From the NCBI GenBank assembly GCA_003326195.1, contig LXQE01000107.1, forward strand, positions 162,949 to 212,532: a stretch of 49,584 nucleotides of DNA. Direction: 5' to 3'. The translations under genes were made by a program, and so were the position numbers. Positions 25,380 to 34,898 of this stretch are shown here, one piece after another. This DNA comes from Nostoc punctiforme NIES-2108. Lineage in GTDB: Bacteria; Cyanobacteriota; Cyanobacteriia; Cyanobacteriales; Nostocaceae. Positions within the stretch are counted from its first letter, which is position 1. The number at the start of each line of letters is the position of its first letter. The notes under the pieces were generated by a model. That model did no database searches and was not told where the DNA came from. It saw nothing but the letters and a program-made list of their open reading frames with translations.

Positions 25380-28300
25380 TTATTCTCCCAAAATGGGCAG
25401 AGAAATTATAAATTGTGTCCCTTTTCCCAAGACTGATTCGCAAATCAAATTTCCACCATGATTTTCAACTATGATTTGCTGACTAATAGATAATCCTAAT
25501 CCTGTACCTTTTCCTACGCATTTGGTAGTAAACAAATTTTCAAAGATGCATCTTTTAACTTCTTCAGGCATTCCTTTGGCATTATCTTGAATCTTAATTA
25601 CCACCTTGTGATTATCTACTTGTAGAAAAGTCTCAATAGTAATAATATTCGGATACTTTTCTTGAATTTCTAAAAAATTATGGCCGATATTTGCTTCTTC
25701 TAAAGCATCGATTGCATTGGCAATAATATTCATAAACACCTGATTCAATTGTCCCAAATAGCATTTTACTAATGGGATATCTGCATAATTTTTAATAATT
25801 TTAATTGCTGGACGATTATGATCGGCTTTCAGACGATGTTGTAAAATCATCAAAGTACTATCAATACCTTCATGGATGTTAGCTAACACTTTAGAGGTAG
25901 TGTCAGCACGAGAAAAAGTACGGAGAGAAGTACTAATATTACGAATGCGCTGTGTTCCCATTGTCATACCATCAATCATTTTAGGTAAATCTTTTATGAG
26001 GAAATCTATATCTATCTCTTCGGCTTTTTCTTCAATTTCAGCGCCAGGACTGGGGAATTTTTCTCGGTACAGTTGCAGATAGTCTATTAAATCTTTAACA
26101 ATATCTTTTGCTTGGGCAATACTACCTGTAATAAAACCAATAGGGTTATTTATTTCGTGTGCTACACCTGCAACTAAATTACCCAGAGAAGACATTTTTT
26201 CACTTTGGATAAGTTGTAGTTGTGCTTCTTGTAAATCTTTTATCGATTGTTCTAATTCTTTAGATTTCTCTTGCGCCCTTGTGTACAAGCTGGCATTTTC
26301 TATGGCGATAGCCATTTGAGAAACTAAGACTTTTAATACCTCTACCCTTTCTAGAACAAAAGCTCCTGATGATAACTGGTTTTCTAAATAAATAATACCA
26401 GTAAGCTGTGATTGGTACATAATGGGCAAACAAAAGATTGATTTTGTTTGAGATTTTTGGATATAGATATCAAAATTAAAAGGCTCTGTAATCAATGCAT
26501 CATTTAATACAATATATTGCTGAGTTCGGAGAACGTAATTAATCACAGATAGCGGTAAATCTTGATAGGTTTCAACAGGAATAGAACGTAAAACCGTCAC
26601 TACATCGTCGGTAGCATTTCCAGAAGCTTCAATATACAGGTGATTATCTTTAAGTAGGAGGAGTACTGCTTTTTGCGCAGCAGCATTTTCTAGTAAAATT
26701 TGGATCAGCTTACCCAATAAATTTTCTAAAACAATTTCATTAGTAATTGCTTGTGAAAACTTGATGAATGCATTAAAATCTAGAAAATCGCTCAAGCTGC
26801 TATTGGTAGTAGTGTTAGTAGTAATATGAGTTGTATCAAGTTTTGAACTAGTGTTTTCTATGGTAGTAGTTTGTCCTACTAGAAAAACATACTTTGATTC
26901 TAAGTGTTTAACTTTAGCGATCGCACCCCAACGAATATAGGCATAATAGGCTTTAGTTATATAAGTTTGATGAATTAATTCTTTACCTAGAGACTGATAA
27001 AATTTTCCAGCTAACTCATAGGCTAAAGCTTCTTCTTGGAGAAAACCATTTGCTTGAGATTTGGCAATAGAGTTTTCATAATAGTCCATTGCTTCTAGCT
27101 TTTGACCCAAAACTTGATACCGTTCTGCCTCCACGAGATAAAATCTGTGTAAGTGATTTGTGGGAGCATGAGTAGCCCAGAGTTCCATCTTTTGCTGATT
27201 AGCTTGGACTTTTTTTAGAATAGCTTGCTTCTCAGGCTCTTTAGCAGTATGATATATTGCCAAGTGGGCTAAAGAATCGTAGAAATAAAACACTGGAACA
27301 ACAAACAAACCTGTAACACCACCTAAAGATTTTTCTGCGATCGCAGCATTTTCTACAGCTTTAAAGTACTCCCCAAATATATAAGAGAGCATTAACTTAT
27401 TAACAAATAAATGGTTAATTGTATAAAGGTCATTTACTTGCTGATGAATGGGCAGCATACTTTGTTCGTCGTAAGCTTCTCCAATTAAACAGTCCACATT
27501 TTCAAAACTTCCTTTCAAGTTCAAAACTGTTTGCAAATACACTGAGTTCCAAGTGAAGGCTACTTGTTGCTTAATTTTTTTCAGTGAATCACAATAAGCT
27601 ATCAGTTCTTTTTCTAAAACCCAAAGTTCCTTACCCATCCAAAATGAATGATAAGGATAAATGTAACCACAATAACCAGCATATTCTAAATCTCCAGTTT
27701 CCAGACCACTAGAATATCCTGACATTGATGATGTTAATGTCTCTCTAACATGCTCTTTCCAATGCATCACATGGGCACTAACAACCGTCAGAATTTTTGC
27801 CTTGAGTTCTTCAGCGTTAAATTGTGACACCAGGCGTGAAGCTAATTTCCCAAATTCATAGCCAGAATCAATTTCTCCTTGAACTCCACAAAGAAGTAAT
27901 CCATAAAGACTATAACCATAGGCAGATACAGCTGTATTTCCATAACTTAAGGACAAATTAACCATTTTACAGACAATAATTGGCATCATTGCAGGAGCAG
28001 TTTGAAAAGCCGCAGGGAGAACTCCCATTAAGATTCTCATCGCTGCAATTTTGTTAGGATCAGTCATTAATGGTAAGTTAATTAAATCTGCAATGGCTTT
28101 CCCTTTTAAAGAAGCAGCGATTTCATCCATTCCCTGCTGAATATCAGTTGATGTTGGTTCATCGGGAAAACTTATTCCTAATAATTGCAGAATTGATACT
28201 GCGGTTTGAATAGCTTCCAATTGCTTGCTTTGAATGATAGAAGCGATAATTTGTACTTCATAGACTTTCACTTTATCTAAAAGAATTTTGGCTTTTTGCT

Positions 28301-30806
28301 GCACCACCTCAGCCCATTTTTGCATCTGCTCAAAATCACCGCCCAGATATGCTACTTCTGCTGCTCCTTCATATAAACCGATGGTTAAGGTATATTCAGT
28401 TTGCCAAGAGTCTATATTTAAAAGTTCTATCCCATTTGTGAAGTACTTAAGAGCCACTTCGTAAGCTGTAGAAGCTTTAGCTTTTCGTCCGGCAATTAAA
28501 TTTAATCGTGCCAATTCAGTTTTTTCAGATTGCTCTATCAGGTTAACAATACCTACATTCAACTGATTGACAATATCAAAAATATTAGCTTCTATTTCTT
28601 CTTTAGGTATATTTTGGAGAAGCAATTGCCCAATTTTCAGGTGAGTAGATTTCTTCAGTTGTTCTGGAATTAACGAATACGCTGCTTGTTGTACTCTGTC
28701 ATGCAAGAACTTGTAACCCACCCGTGAAGTATCGAAATTTAAATTAACCGCTTCTTCTTGATTAAAAACTAAAGGAATGCGGTAAGCTTCACTTAAAGGC
28801 AGAATTAATCCCGCTTGCAAAGCCGAATGTAAATCATTCGCTGTCAAAGAAGGTGATTTTTCATTAACTATCGATAAAATATCCAGACTAAATCTGTCAC
28901 CTACACAAGCTGCTAATTTTAAAACATCTTGGGTAAACTTTGGTAGTTTCTCAACTCGGCTGGCAACCAACTCAACTACATTTTTATCGGTAATTCCAAT
29001 TGCCTGAATATCTTCTAGACTCCATTGCCATTTAGCATTATTAAAGTCAAATTTTAACAGTTTTTCTTGATGAAGTGCCTGAATTAGTTGTGTTATGAAA
29101 AATGGATTTCCACCTGTTTTGTTACAAATCAACTCAGCTAGTTTAATAATTTCTTGGTTAAAGACTCCTATCTCTTCATCCTGCTTAACCTCTATTTTTT
29201 GAAGAGTTTCGGCAACTAGCTGAGTTACATTGCCTAAATTTAAGGGTTGCAATACAAGATTATTAATAACCGTACCACTATTCTTAATCTCTTCTATTTT
29301 TTGGATTAAAGGATGTGCTGAACTAACTTCATTATCTCTATATGCACCAATAAATAAAAAGTATTTGCTATCAGTATCAGTTATGAGCAGTTGAATTAGA
29401 TTTAAAGTGGCTGAATCGGCCCATTGTAAATCATCTAAAAATATGACTAATGGGTGTTCTTTTTGTGTAAAAACTTGGATAAATTCTTTAAAAACATGAT
29501 TGAAGCGATTTTGTGATTCTGTTGCACCAATTTGGGCAACTTCCGGTTGTGTACCGATGATTAACTCTACTTCTGGAATTACGTCAGTAATAACTTTTCC
29601 ATTTGTTCCTAAAGCTGATAATATTTTACTACGCCATATTTCTATTTTTTCATTATTCTCGGTCAGCAAATACCGCATTAAATATGCAAAAGCCTGAATT
29701 AAAGAAGCATAGGGTATATTTCGTTTTAACTGATCAAATTTACCAGAAATAAAGTACCCTTGTCTGCGAGTAATGGGTTTATTAACTTCGTTGACTAGAA
29801 CTGATTTGCCTATTCCAGAATAACCAGAAACTAGCATCATTTCACTAGTTCCAGATGTAACTCGCTCAAATGCAGCTAAAAGTTCATTAACTTGTTCTTC
29901 ACGACCATATAATTTTTGAGGAATTAATAACTGGCTCAATATATCCAAACGACCGGGAACAAAATCAGTAATAATTCCTTTGGTTTCTAACTGGTTGAGA
30001 CATGATTCTAAATCTGCTAATAATCCTGTAGCACTTTGATATCTGTCTTCAGCATTTTTCGCCATCAGCTGCATCACAATTTCAGAGATAGCGGTAGGAA
30101 TTTGTGAATTTAATGATTGCGGGTTTCTCGCTTGAACTGCAATGTGACTATAAACTACTTCTAGGGGATCTTGGCTAATAAATGGTATTTTATCAGTGAG
30201 CATTTCATATAAAGTCACGCCAAGAGAATAAAAGTCAGTGCGATAATCAAGAATGCGATTCATTCTCCCAGTTTGTTCAGGAGACATATAGGCAAGTGTG
30301 CCTTCAACGCAGTTAGGGTTATTAAATTGGGGATTTTCCTTATTGAGACGTGAGGCTATACCAAAGTCAGCGAGTTTAACAATACCTGTCTGGGAGTTAA
30401 TTATGATGTTATTAGGTTTGATATCTTTATGAATAATCTGGTTATTATGCAAATAATCTAAAGCTTTAGTTAACTGAATAGCAATCTTTAAATGGTTAAT
30501 TAAATCAAGCTTTTTTGTTTGTAGAAGTTGAGATAAAGACTGACCACCAAAGTCTTCTAACAACAATCCCACACGATTTCCAAAGGTTTCTAGACTGATA
30601 GCTTTAACTATATTGGGATGGTCTAAACCTTGCTGAATTTGATACTCATTTTTAATCCGAGTAAAGGCTTCGAGAGTCGGATATTCATTTTTAAGCAGCT
30701 TGAGGATAACTCGCTGTTGCGTCTTTGGCGTTTGTGCTTGATAAATAATTGTTTGGATTCCTTCGTGGAGAGTCGAGTTGATTTGGTATCCAGTAAGATT
30801 TGGCAT
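25380..30806 (-). CDS. hstK: HstK-type Ser/Thr kinase-ATPase-GAF-histidine kinase
   Basis: 1808 residues. A protein kinase domain spans 1-270: Lys36 in VILK, HKDIKPNN with Asp128, and DFG at 147-149. An AAA-type ATPase module follows from about 300, with Walker A GYSGIGKS at 328-335 and FLDDLQWAD. Then comes a long helical TPR-like region, GAF at about 1350-1500 and HisKA with His1550 in GVAHEINNP. The HATPase domain has GTGLGLSIS. Such hybrids are a cyanobacterial speciality that may join Ser/Thr and His-Asp signalling. The G1 box reads DNAKGM instead of DNGxGI and the F box FENLF instead of FEPFF, so histidine-kinase activity may be altered. Cytoplasmic; no receiver partner nearby. Confidence 0.93.
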   Translation of the reverse strand: MPNLTGYQINSTLHEGIQTIIYQAQTPKTQQRVILKLLKNEYPTLEAFTRIKNEYQIQQGLDHPNIVKAISLETFGNRVGLLLEDFGGQSLSQLLQTKKLDLINHLKIAIQLTKALDYLHNNQIIHKDIKPNNIIINSQTGIVKLADFGIASRLNKENPQFNNPNCVEGTLAYMSPEQTGRMNRILDYRTDFYSLGVTLYEMLTDKIPFISQDPLEVVYSHIAVQARNPQSLNSQIPTAISEIVMQLMAKNAEDRYQSATGLLADLESCLNQLETKGIITDFVPGRLDILSQLLIPQKLYGREEQVNELLAAFERVTSGTSEMMLVSGYSGIGKSVLVNEVNKPITRRQGYFISGKFDQLKRNIPYASLIQAFAYLMRYLLTENNEKIEIWRSKILSALGTNGKVITDVIPEVELIIGTQPEVAQIGATESQNRFNHVFKEFIQVFTQKEHPLVIFLDDLQWADSATLNLIQLLITDTDSKYFLFIGAYRDNEVSSAHPLIQKIEEIKNSGTVINNLVLQPLNLGNVTQLVAETLQKIEVKQDEEIGVFNQEIIKLAELICNKTGGNPFFITQLIQALHQEKLLKFDFNNAKWQWSLEDIQAIGITDKNVVELVASRVEKLPKFTQDVLKLAACVGDRFSLDILSIVNEKSPSLTANDLHSALQAGLILPLSEAYRIPLVFNQEEAVNLNFDTSRVGYKFLHDRVQQAAYSLIPEQLKKSTHLKIGQLLLQNIPKEEIEANIFDIVNQLNVGIVNLIEQSEKTELARLNLIAGRKAKASTAYEVALKYFTNGIELLNIDSWQTEYTLTIGLYEGAAEVAYLGGDFEQMQKWAEVVQQKAKILLDKVKVYEVQIIASIIQSKQLEAIQTAVSILQLLGISFPDEPTSTDIQQGMDEIAASLKGKAIADLINLPLMTDPNKIAAMRILMGVLPAAFQTAPAMMPIIVCKMVNLSLSYGNTAVSAYGYSLYGLLLCGVQGEIDSGYEFGKLASRLVSQFNAEELKAKILTVVSAHVMHWKEHVRETLTSSMSGYSSGLETGDLEYAGYCGYIYPYHSFWMGKELWVLEKELIAYCDSLKKIKQQVAFTWNSVYLQTVLNLKGSFENVDCLIGEAYDEQSMLPIHQQVNDLYTINHLFVNKLMLSYIFGEYFKAVENAAIAEKSLGGVTGLFVVPVFYFYDSLAHLAIYHTAKEPEKQAILKKVQANQQKMELWATHAPTNHLHRFYLVEAERYQVLGQKLEAMDYYENSIAKSQANGFLQEEALAYELAGKFYQSLGKELIHQTYITKAYYAYIRWGAIAKVKHLESKYVFLVGQTTTIENTSSKLDTTHITTNTTTNSSLSDFLDFNAFIKFSQAITNEIVLENLLGKLIQILLENAAAQKAVLLLLKDNHLYIEASGNATDDVVTVLRSIPVETYQDLPLSVINYVLRTQQYIVLNDALITEPFNFDIYIQKSQTKSIFCLPIMYQSQLTGIIYLENQLSSGAFVLERVEVLKVLVSQMAIAIENASLYTRAQEKSKELEQSIKDLQEAQLQLIQSEKMSSLGNLVAGVAHEINNPIGFITGSIAQAKDIVKDLIDYLQLYREKFPSPGAEIEEKAEEIDIDFLIKDLPKMIDGMTMGTQRIRNISTSLRTFSRADTTSKVLANIHEGIDSTLMILQHRLKADHNRPAIKIIKNYADIPLVKCYLGQLNQVFMNIIANAIDALEEANIGHNFLEIQEKYPNIITIETFLQVDNHKVVIKIQDNAKGMPEEVKRCIFENLFTTKCVGKGTGLGLSISQQIIVENHGGNLICESVLGKGTQFIISLPILGE

Positions 30807-30991
30807 TGATTTTTGACTATAAAGTTATAAAATTAGCATCATCCCTGTTCTATCGTGAAAGGGATTCTAGTTTAATTATTCCCAGTACGTAGAGAATTAT
30901 TAACATTGGGCTTCAGTATCCAATGGTTGTAAATTAAAAAGCGATTATTTCCTGGTAACGGAAACTAGCGGCTAAAATCTGACTGTAACTT

Positions 30992-31528
30992 TTACGCCAA
31001 CCGCAGATAAGGACACTTCTGTAAAAATCCAGATGCCTTATTATGGGCATCCAAATTATGAGTATGCGTTGGCGTAGGTCGAATAATGCCGCCAAATAGG
31101 TCATCTAACCCGTAGGGTGTAAAAAATTGCCATTGTCTTTGAGCATTTAGTCGAACTCCCACAGCAGTAGCGGTGTGCAGCCAATCTTTGATGCCATCCT
31201 CTGTACTAGTATAAGGTCTGCTACCAAGACGCCAACGAGCAAAACTGGCTTGATTTTTAACATCAAACTCGTCATCAGGAAATTGTTCTGTGAGAGTAGC
31301 TTTTGCTGCTAGTTCTTGGGAACGGTTCCCCTCTATATCAAAGAATGCAATATCAAAATCTTTAATACCTAACCCACAGTCATTGCCAAAAATTGAAGAC
31401 CAAACGGTGTTTCGGACTGCACCCCCGGCTAACCACCAGTTAGGTAGATTTAGTTGAGCGATCGCAGGTAATACTGTATTAATACGTGTATCAGCTAAAA
31501 TCATCTGTAGGCGAGTGTTACTATTCAT
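30992..31528 (-). CDS. Nucleotidyltransferase family protein
   Basis: 178 residues. GGAVRN at 35-40 followed by DFDIAFFD (57-64) gives the G-G and D-x-D pattern of the nucleotidyltransferase superfamily. FARWRLGSRPY and the HTATAVGVRL block fit the small bacterial family formerly called DUF925. It is presumed to transfer a nucleotide to an unknown acceptor. The gene stands alone, divergent from the pRiA4b-like gene over 194 bases and downstream of the HstK promoter region. Confidence 0.85.
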   Translation of the reverse strand: MNSNTRLQMILADTRINTVLPAIAQLNLPNWWLAGGAVRNTVWSSIFGNDCGLGIKDFDIAFFDIEGNRSQELAAKATLTEQFPDDEFDVKNQASFARWRLGSRPYTSTEDGIKDWLHTATAVGVRLNAQRQWQFFTPYGLDDLFGGIIRPTPTHTHNLDAHNKASGFLQKCPYLRLA

Positions 31529-31722
31529 ATCAAATTCCTGGGATTGTCAAGTAGAAGGTGAAAATATTATCATTCATATTTCATTAAACTTACGGTGTTG
31601 ATAGTCCTGTTGTGACACTTGGCAGGTCAATGTTTATCAGGAGAACTTCTGTAGTCATAGTATAAAGAAAACAGGTTAAACAGAAGGTTAAATTGTGAAT
31701 TTAGAATTTAGAATTTTTATTT

Positions 31723-32991
31723 ATGGAAGATTTATTTGCGCGACTAGAACGCACACTCAATCCTGAACTACCTTCTCTAACAGAGTCACAACAACAACTC
31801 CTCCAAGAATTCAGTATTGATGAAAATCAACCCGGTACGATTCTGCATGACTTTCAAACCCTGATAGATTTCTTGCAACCAAACGGAGTGGAAGTTAGTA
31901 GTATTAGTAACCTTCTACCGCTAAAAGTCCTATCAGAAGTTAATTCTCGGTTAAGTCACCCAATTGAAACCAAACTCAAACGCCCTGTACAGAAATCATA
32001 CCCCTACATTAATGGACTATATCTGTTATTACGCAGTTCTGGAATAGCCCAAATTAAATCCCAAGGGAAGAAGCAGGTTTTAGTTTTAGATGCAGCAACT
32101 TTGCACTCATGGTCAAACCTCAATCCAACAGAACGTTATTTCAACTTATTAGAAGCTTGGTTGATTTGGGGAAATAACGAAGTTTTGGGTGAACATCAAG
32201 ATTCATTAGGGAACTTATTTAGATGTATTCAACTTTGGCCCCGCGTCCCAGATAAAGGTTTAAAATTCACTAAATATGAAGATCAAAACAATATTAGTTA
32301 TTATCCCGGACTGCATAATGTTGCCTTGTTAGAGTTATTTGGATTGTTATCTATCAAACATGGCAAACCACAAGAAGGTAAGGGGTGGCGCATTACTGGT
32401 TTACAACGCTTGCCCTTTGGTGATGCTCTGTTGCAATTACTTTTTCCACTGGGTATACGAGGAGAATTACAGGATGATGTGAATGTGACTTTTGGAAAAT
32501 TACAGTCACATTTCCAACCATTTTTTCCAGAATGGGAGCATAATTTACTTGTTCCCAAGCAAGGCTTCACTGATGGTATTTATATTTTTAAAGTATCCCT
32601 TTTTAAGGCTTGGCGACGCATTGCCATACCAGCAAAAAAACCATTAAGCTGGCTAGCAGAGATAATTCTCGATGCTTTTGACTTTGATTACGATCACCTG
32701 TACGAGTTTAGTTATAAAGACCATTTTGGTCGCATCATAAAAATCGGTCATGCCTACATGGAAACACCCCCATTTGCCGACCAAGTGCAGATTGGTGATT
32801 TATCTCTAGAACCGGGTGGTAAAATGACCTATCTTTATGATTTTGGTGACAACTGGAAATTTGATGTGCAGTTAGAAGCAATTAATCCACCTGATAACAA
32901 AATCAAAAAACCGAAGATTTTAGAAGTTCACGGAAATGCACCTCAACAGTATTGGAGTGAGGATGATGAATCGGATGAAGATGAAGAATGA
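31723..32991 (+). CDS. pRiA4b ORF-3-like protein with N-terminal extension
   Basis: 422 residues. The C-terminal 150 residues form a plasmid pRiA4b ORF-3 / TnpR-passenger-like domain. Evidence is FKVSLFKAWRRIAIPAKKPLSWLAEIIL as scattered conserved positions, the FDFDYDHLYEF block and MTYLYDFGDNWKFDVQLE. The N-terminal 270 residues are a variable helical region seen in cyanobacterial relatives. The protein ends in a highly acidic tail (SEDDESDEDEE). Relatives occur beside transposases and plasmid genes, but no transposase is seen here and the function is unknown. Confidence 0.85.
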   Translation: MEDLFARLERTLNPELPSLTESQQQLLQEFSIDENQPGTILHDFQTLIDFLQPNGVEVSSISNLLPLKVLSEVNSRLSHPIETKLKRPVQKSYPYINGLYLLLRSSGIAQIKSQGKKQVLVLDAATLHSWSNLNPTERYFNLLEAWLIWGNNEVLGEHQDSLGNLFRCIQLWPRVPDKGLKFTKYEDQNNISYYPGLHNVALLELFGLLSIKHGKPQEGKGWRITGLQRLPFGDALLQLLFPLGIRGELQDDVNVTFGKLQSHFQPFFPEWEHNLLVPKQGFTDGIYIFKVSLFKAWRRIAIPAKKPLSWLAEIILDAFDFDYDHLYEFSYKDHFGRIIKIGHAYMETPPFADQVQIGDLSLEPGGKMTYLYDFGDNWKFDVQLEAINPPDNKIKKPKILEVHGNAPQQYWSEDDESDEDEE

Positions 32992-33128
32992 GAAGGATTT
33001 AGGTAAGTGTAGATAATGAAAGTTTCTCGTGTTCTCATGTCTTCTGTTTGTGTCTCTTAAAACCCGCTTTAAGATTGAGAAAGTTTTAGTTACAATAAGG
33101 CAATACAAATTGTTAGGAGATAAAACCT

Positions 33129-33584
33129 GTGAGTCTTCCATATACTGGAGGTTGTCAATGTGGACAGATTCGTTATGAAATTAATGCCGAACCGTTAACA
33201 CTTTACCTATGTCACTGTAAAAAGTGTCAAAAACAATCGTCTAGTGCCTTTGGTATGTCTCTTACAGTACTACGAGATGCTGTTGTAATTGTTCGGGGAA
33301 AACCAAAAGCTTGGACTCGGAAAAATGATAGCGGACGTGAAGTAAATAACCTATTCTGTGGCGACTGCGGAACGCGATTGTTCCATGAAAGGACTTACAA
33401 TTCAAATACTATTAATGTCAAAGCTGGAACCTTAGATGATACAAGTTGGTTACGGCCAGTGGGTAACATTTGGACACGCAGTGCCCAATCATGGGTGATA
33501 ATTTCAGACCAATTGCTCAACTATGACGGACAACCAGAAGATACGCAGGCTTTATGGGAAAAATGGAAACAACAACATCCATAA
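33129..33584 (+). CDS. GFA/CENP-V family zinc protein
   Basis: 151 residues with the Zn-binding cysteines of the glutathione-dependent formaldehyde-activating (GFA) family. They are C9 and C11 (GGCQCGQIRY), C28, C30 and C33 (CHCKKC), and C77 and C80 (FCGDCGTRLF). The start is GTG at 33129, preceded by TAGGAGA at a good distance. Family members are mostly uncharacterised thiol-linked enzymes; true formaldehyde activation is shown for only a few. Transcribed in the same direction as the pRiA4b-like gene, 137 bases after it. Confidence 0.88.
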   Translation: MSLPYTGGCQCGQIRYEINAEPLTLYLCHCKKCQKQSSSAFGMSLTVLRDAVVIVRGKPKAWTRKNDSGREVNNLFCGDCGTRLFHERTYNSNTINVKAGTLDDTSWLRPVGNIWTRSAQSWVIISDQLLNYDGQPEDTQALWEKWKQQHP

Positions 33585-33924
33585 ATGCATAACTCCTGAT
33601 ATTAGACATCATACTTATGATACTTAAAGTATCTAACTCATCATTGTACTAAAGAAGATAATAATAAAATTTTACTGGTAAAATGCTTTAATGAACATAT
33701 TAGATTATTTAAAACAGTAATAGTAAACTTAAATTATAAGTTCAGCTTGTGTATCATATATAGTTCCACTTGTCTGCAAATCGTTAATAAAGCTAACACA
33801 CTATTAATATTTCACATGAAAGCTTACTGGACATTTCCAAGCAAGTAATTTAAGTGAAATTGGATAAGTAAGACGATTTTAGTTCATTTTCAACACTTTT
33901 AACAGTTATTTCTAGACAAGCTTG
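33585..33924. other. AT-rich spacer before cobO
   Basis: 340 bases without a credible gene. A near-perfect palindrome GATACTTAAAGTATC lies at 33619-33633, about 35 bases after the GFA stop, and could be a transcript end or operator. No cobalamin riboswitch is seen here, unlike the DUF1636 operon. Confidence 0.4.
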
Positions 33925-34602
33925 ATGAAAAACGATACACCACAGGAATTGAACCCAGATCAAGAAATTGGGCGCTTAATTGATGAGGTAATGTCTTCAT
34001 CTCTGACTGATGAACAGTACCGCAAAAAGATGCAGCGACGCAAAGAAGTGCAAGACAAGCGCATAGCAGAAGCTGTACCGGAAAAAGGGTTAATTATTGT
34101 AAATACTGGTAACGGCAAGGGTAAAACCACTGCGGCTTTGGGGATGGTGTTGCGATCGCTCGGTCATGGGTATAAAGTAGCGATCGTTCAATTCATCAAA
34201 GGTAGCTGGGAACCTTCCGAGAAAAGGGTTTTCAGTTATTGGGAAGACCAGATAGAATTTCACGCAATGGGCGAAGGCTTTACCTGGGAAACTCAAGACC
34301 GCGATCGCGATCTTGACAAAGCTAGCGCCGCATGGGAGAAATCATTAGAATACATCCGCAACCCAGACTTTCATCTAGTGTTGTTAGACGAAATCAATAT
34401 CGCCCTCAAAATGTCTTACTTACCAGTAGAAGACGTTTTAGCAGGTTTGGCACAAAAACCCGCTAACAAACACGTTATTCTCACAGGTAGAGGCGCACCA
34501 CCTGCTTTAATTGAGCGTGCTGACTTAGTAACTGAAATGACCCTAGTTAAGCACCCTTTCCGCGATCAAGGTGTGAAAGCACAACCGGGAATTGAATATT
34601 AA
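33925..34602 (+). CDS. cobO: Corrinoid adenosyltransferase (CobO/BtuR type)
   Basis: 225 residues from the ATG at 33925; a TTG just before it is possible but less likely. The P-loop GNGKGKTT is at 62-69, followed by family blocks FIKGSWEPSEKRV, EGFTW, LVLLDEINIALKM, VILTGRGAP and the C-terminal KHPFRDQGVKAQPGIEY. It transfers the adenosyl group of ATP to cob(I)alamin precursors to make adenosylcobalamin. Cytoplasmic. The N-terminal 55 residues form a charged helical extension. A terminator hairpin follows. Confidence 0.95.
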   Translation: MKNDTPQELNPDQEIGRLIDEVMSSSLTDEQYRKKMQRRKEVQDKRIAEAVPEKGLIIVNTGNGKGKTTAALGMVLRSLGHGYKVAIVQFIKGSWEPSEKRVFSYWEDQIEFHAMGEGFTWETQDRDRDLDKASAAWEKSLEYIRNPDFHLVLLDEINIALKMSYLPVEDVLAGLAQKPANKHVILTGRGAPPALIERADLVTEMTLVKHPFRDQGVKAQPGIEY

Positions 34603-34605
34603 ATC

Positions 34606-34632
34606 AGAATTCAGAACTCAGAACTCAGAATT
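34606..34632. repeat. Heptamer repeat after cobO
   Basis: Tandem TCAGAAC/TCAGAAT units directly follow the cobO stop. A complementary array (TTCTGAATTCTGAATTCTG) lies at 34864-34882, so the two arrays face each other around a 230-base segment. Confidence 0.7.
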
Positions 34633-34635
34633 GTT

Positions 34636-34684
34636 AAAAAACCAGGTTTCCGACTCAGCAGAGATCAGAAATCTGGTTTTTAAT
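34636..34684 (+). terminator. Probable intrinsic terminator of cobO
   Basis: AAAAAACCAGGTTTC (34636-34650) pairs with GAAATCTGGTTTTT (about 34668-34681) with one mismatch, and U-rich sequence follows. It is positioned 34 bases after the cobO stop. Confidence 0.7.
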
Positions 34685-34695
34685 TCTCGTATGTC

Positions 34696-34816
34696 ATACC
34701 AATTTGAAAAAAGAATGCAACACATAGATAATAGATATCACCAATCCTGCCCTTACTAAGGGGTGCGCGTCAGCGCGGGTGGGCTTATCTGTCGTAAACA
34801 TTTTTTGAATTGGTAT
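34696..34816. mobile_element. MITE-like element with ATACCAATT termini
   Basis: The termini ATACCAATTTGAAAAAA (34696-34712) and TTTTTTGAATTGGTAT (34801-34816) are inverted repeats with one or two mismatches. The interior has short GC hairpins (CGCGTCAGCGCG) and no ORF. Length is 121 bases, close to the 126-base element at 13975. A mobile origin is inferred; target duplications are not evident. Confidence 0.5.
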
Positions 34817-34898
34817 CAGATGTGGAAAAGCAGATTTCAAGTTGATGAGGTACAAAGTTTTAGTTCTGAATTCTGAATTCTGCTGTAAGTCCCATTTG

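Noticed and set aside
31723..32991. Insertion sequence at the pRiA4b ORF-3-like gene
   Set aside because: No transposase, terminal inverted repeats or target duplication around it.
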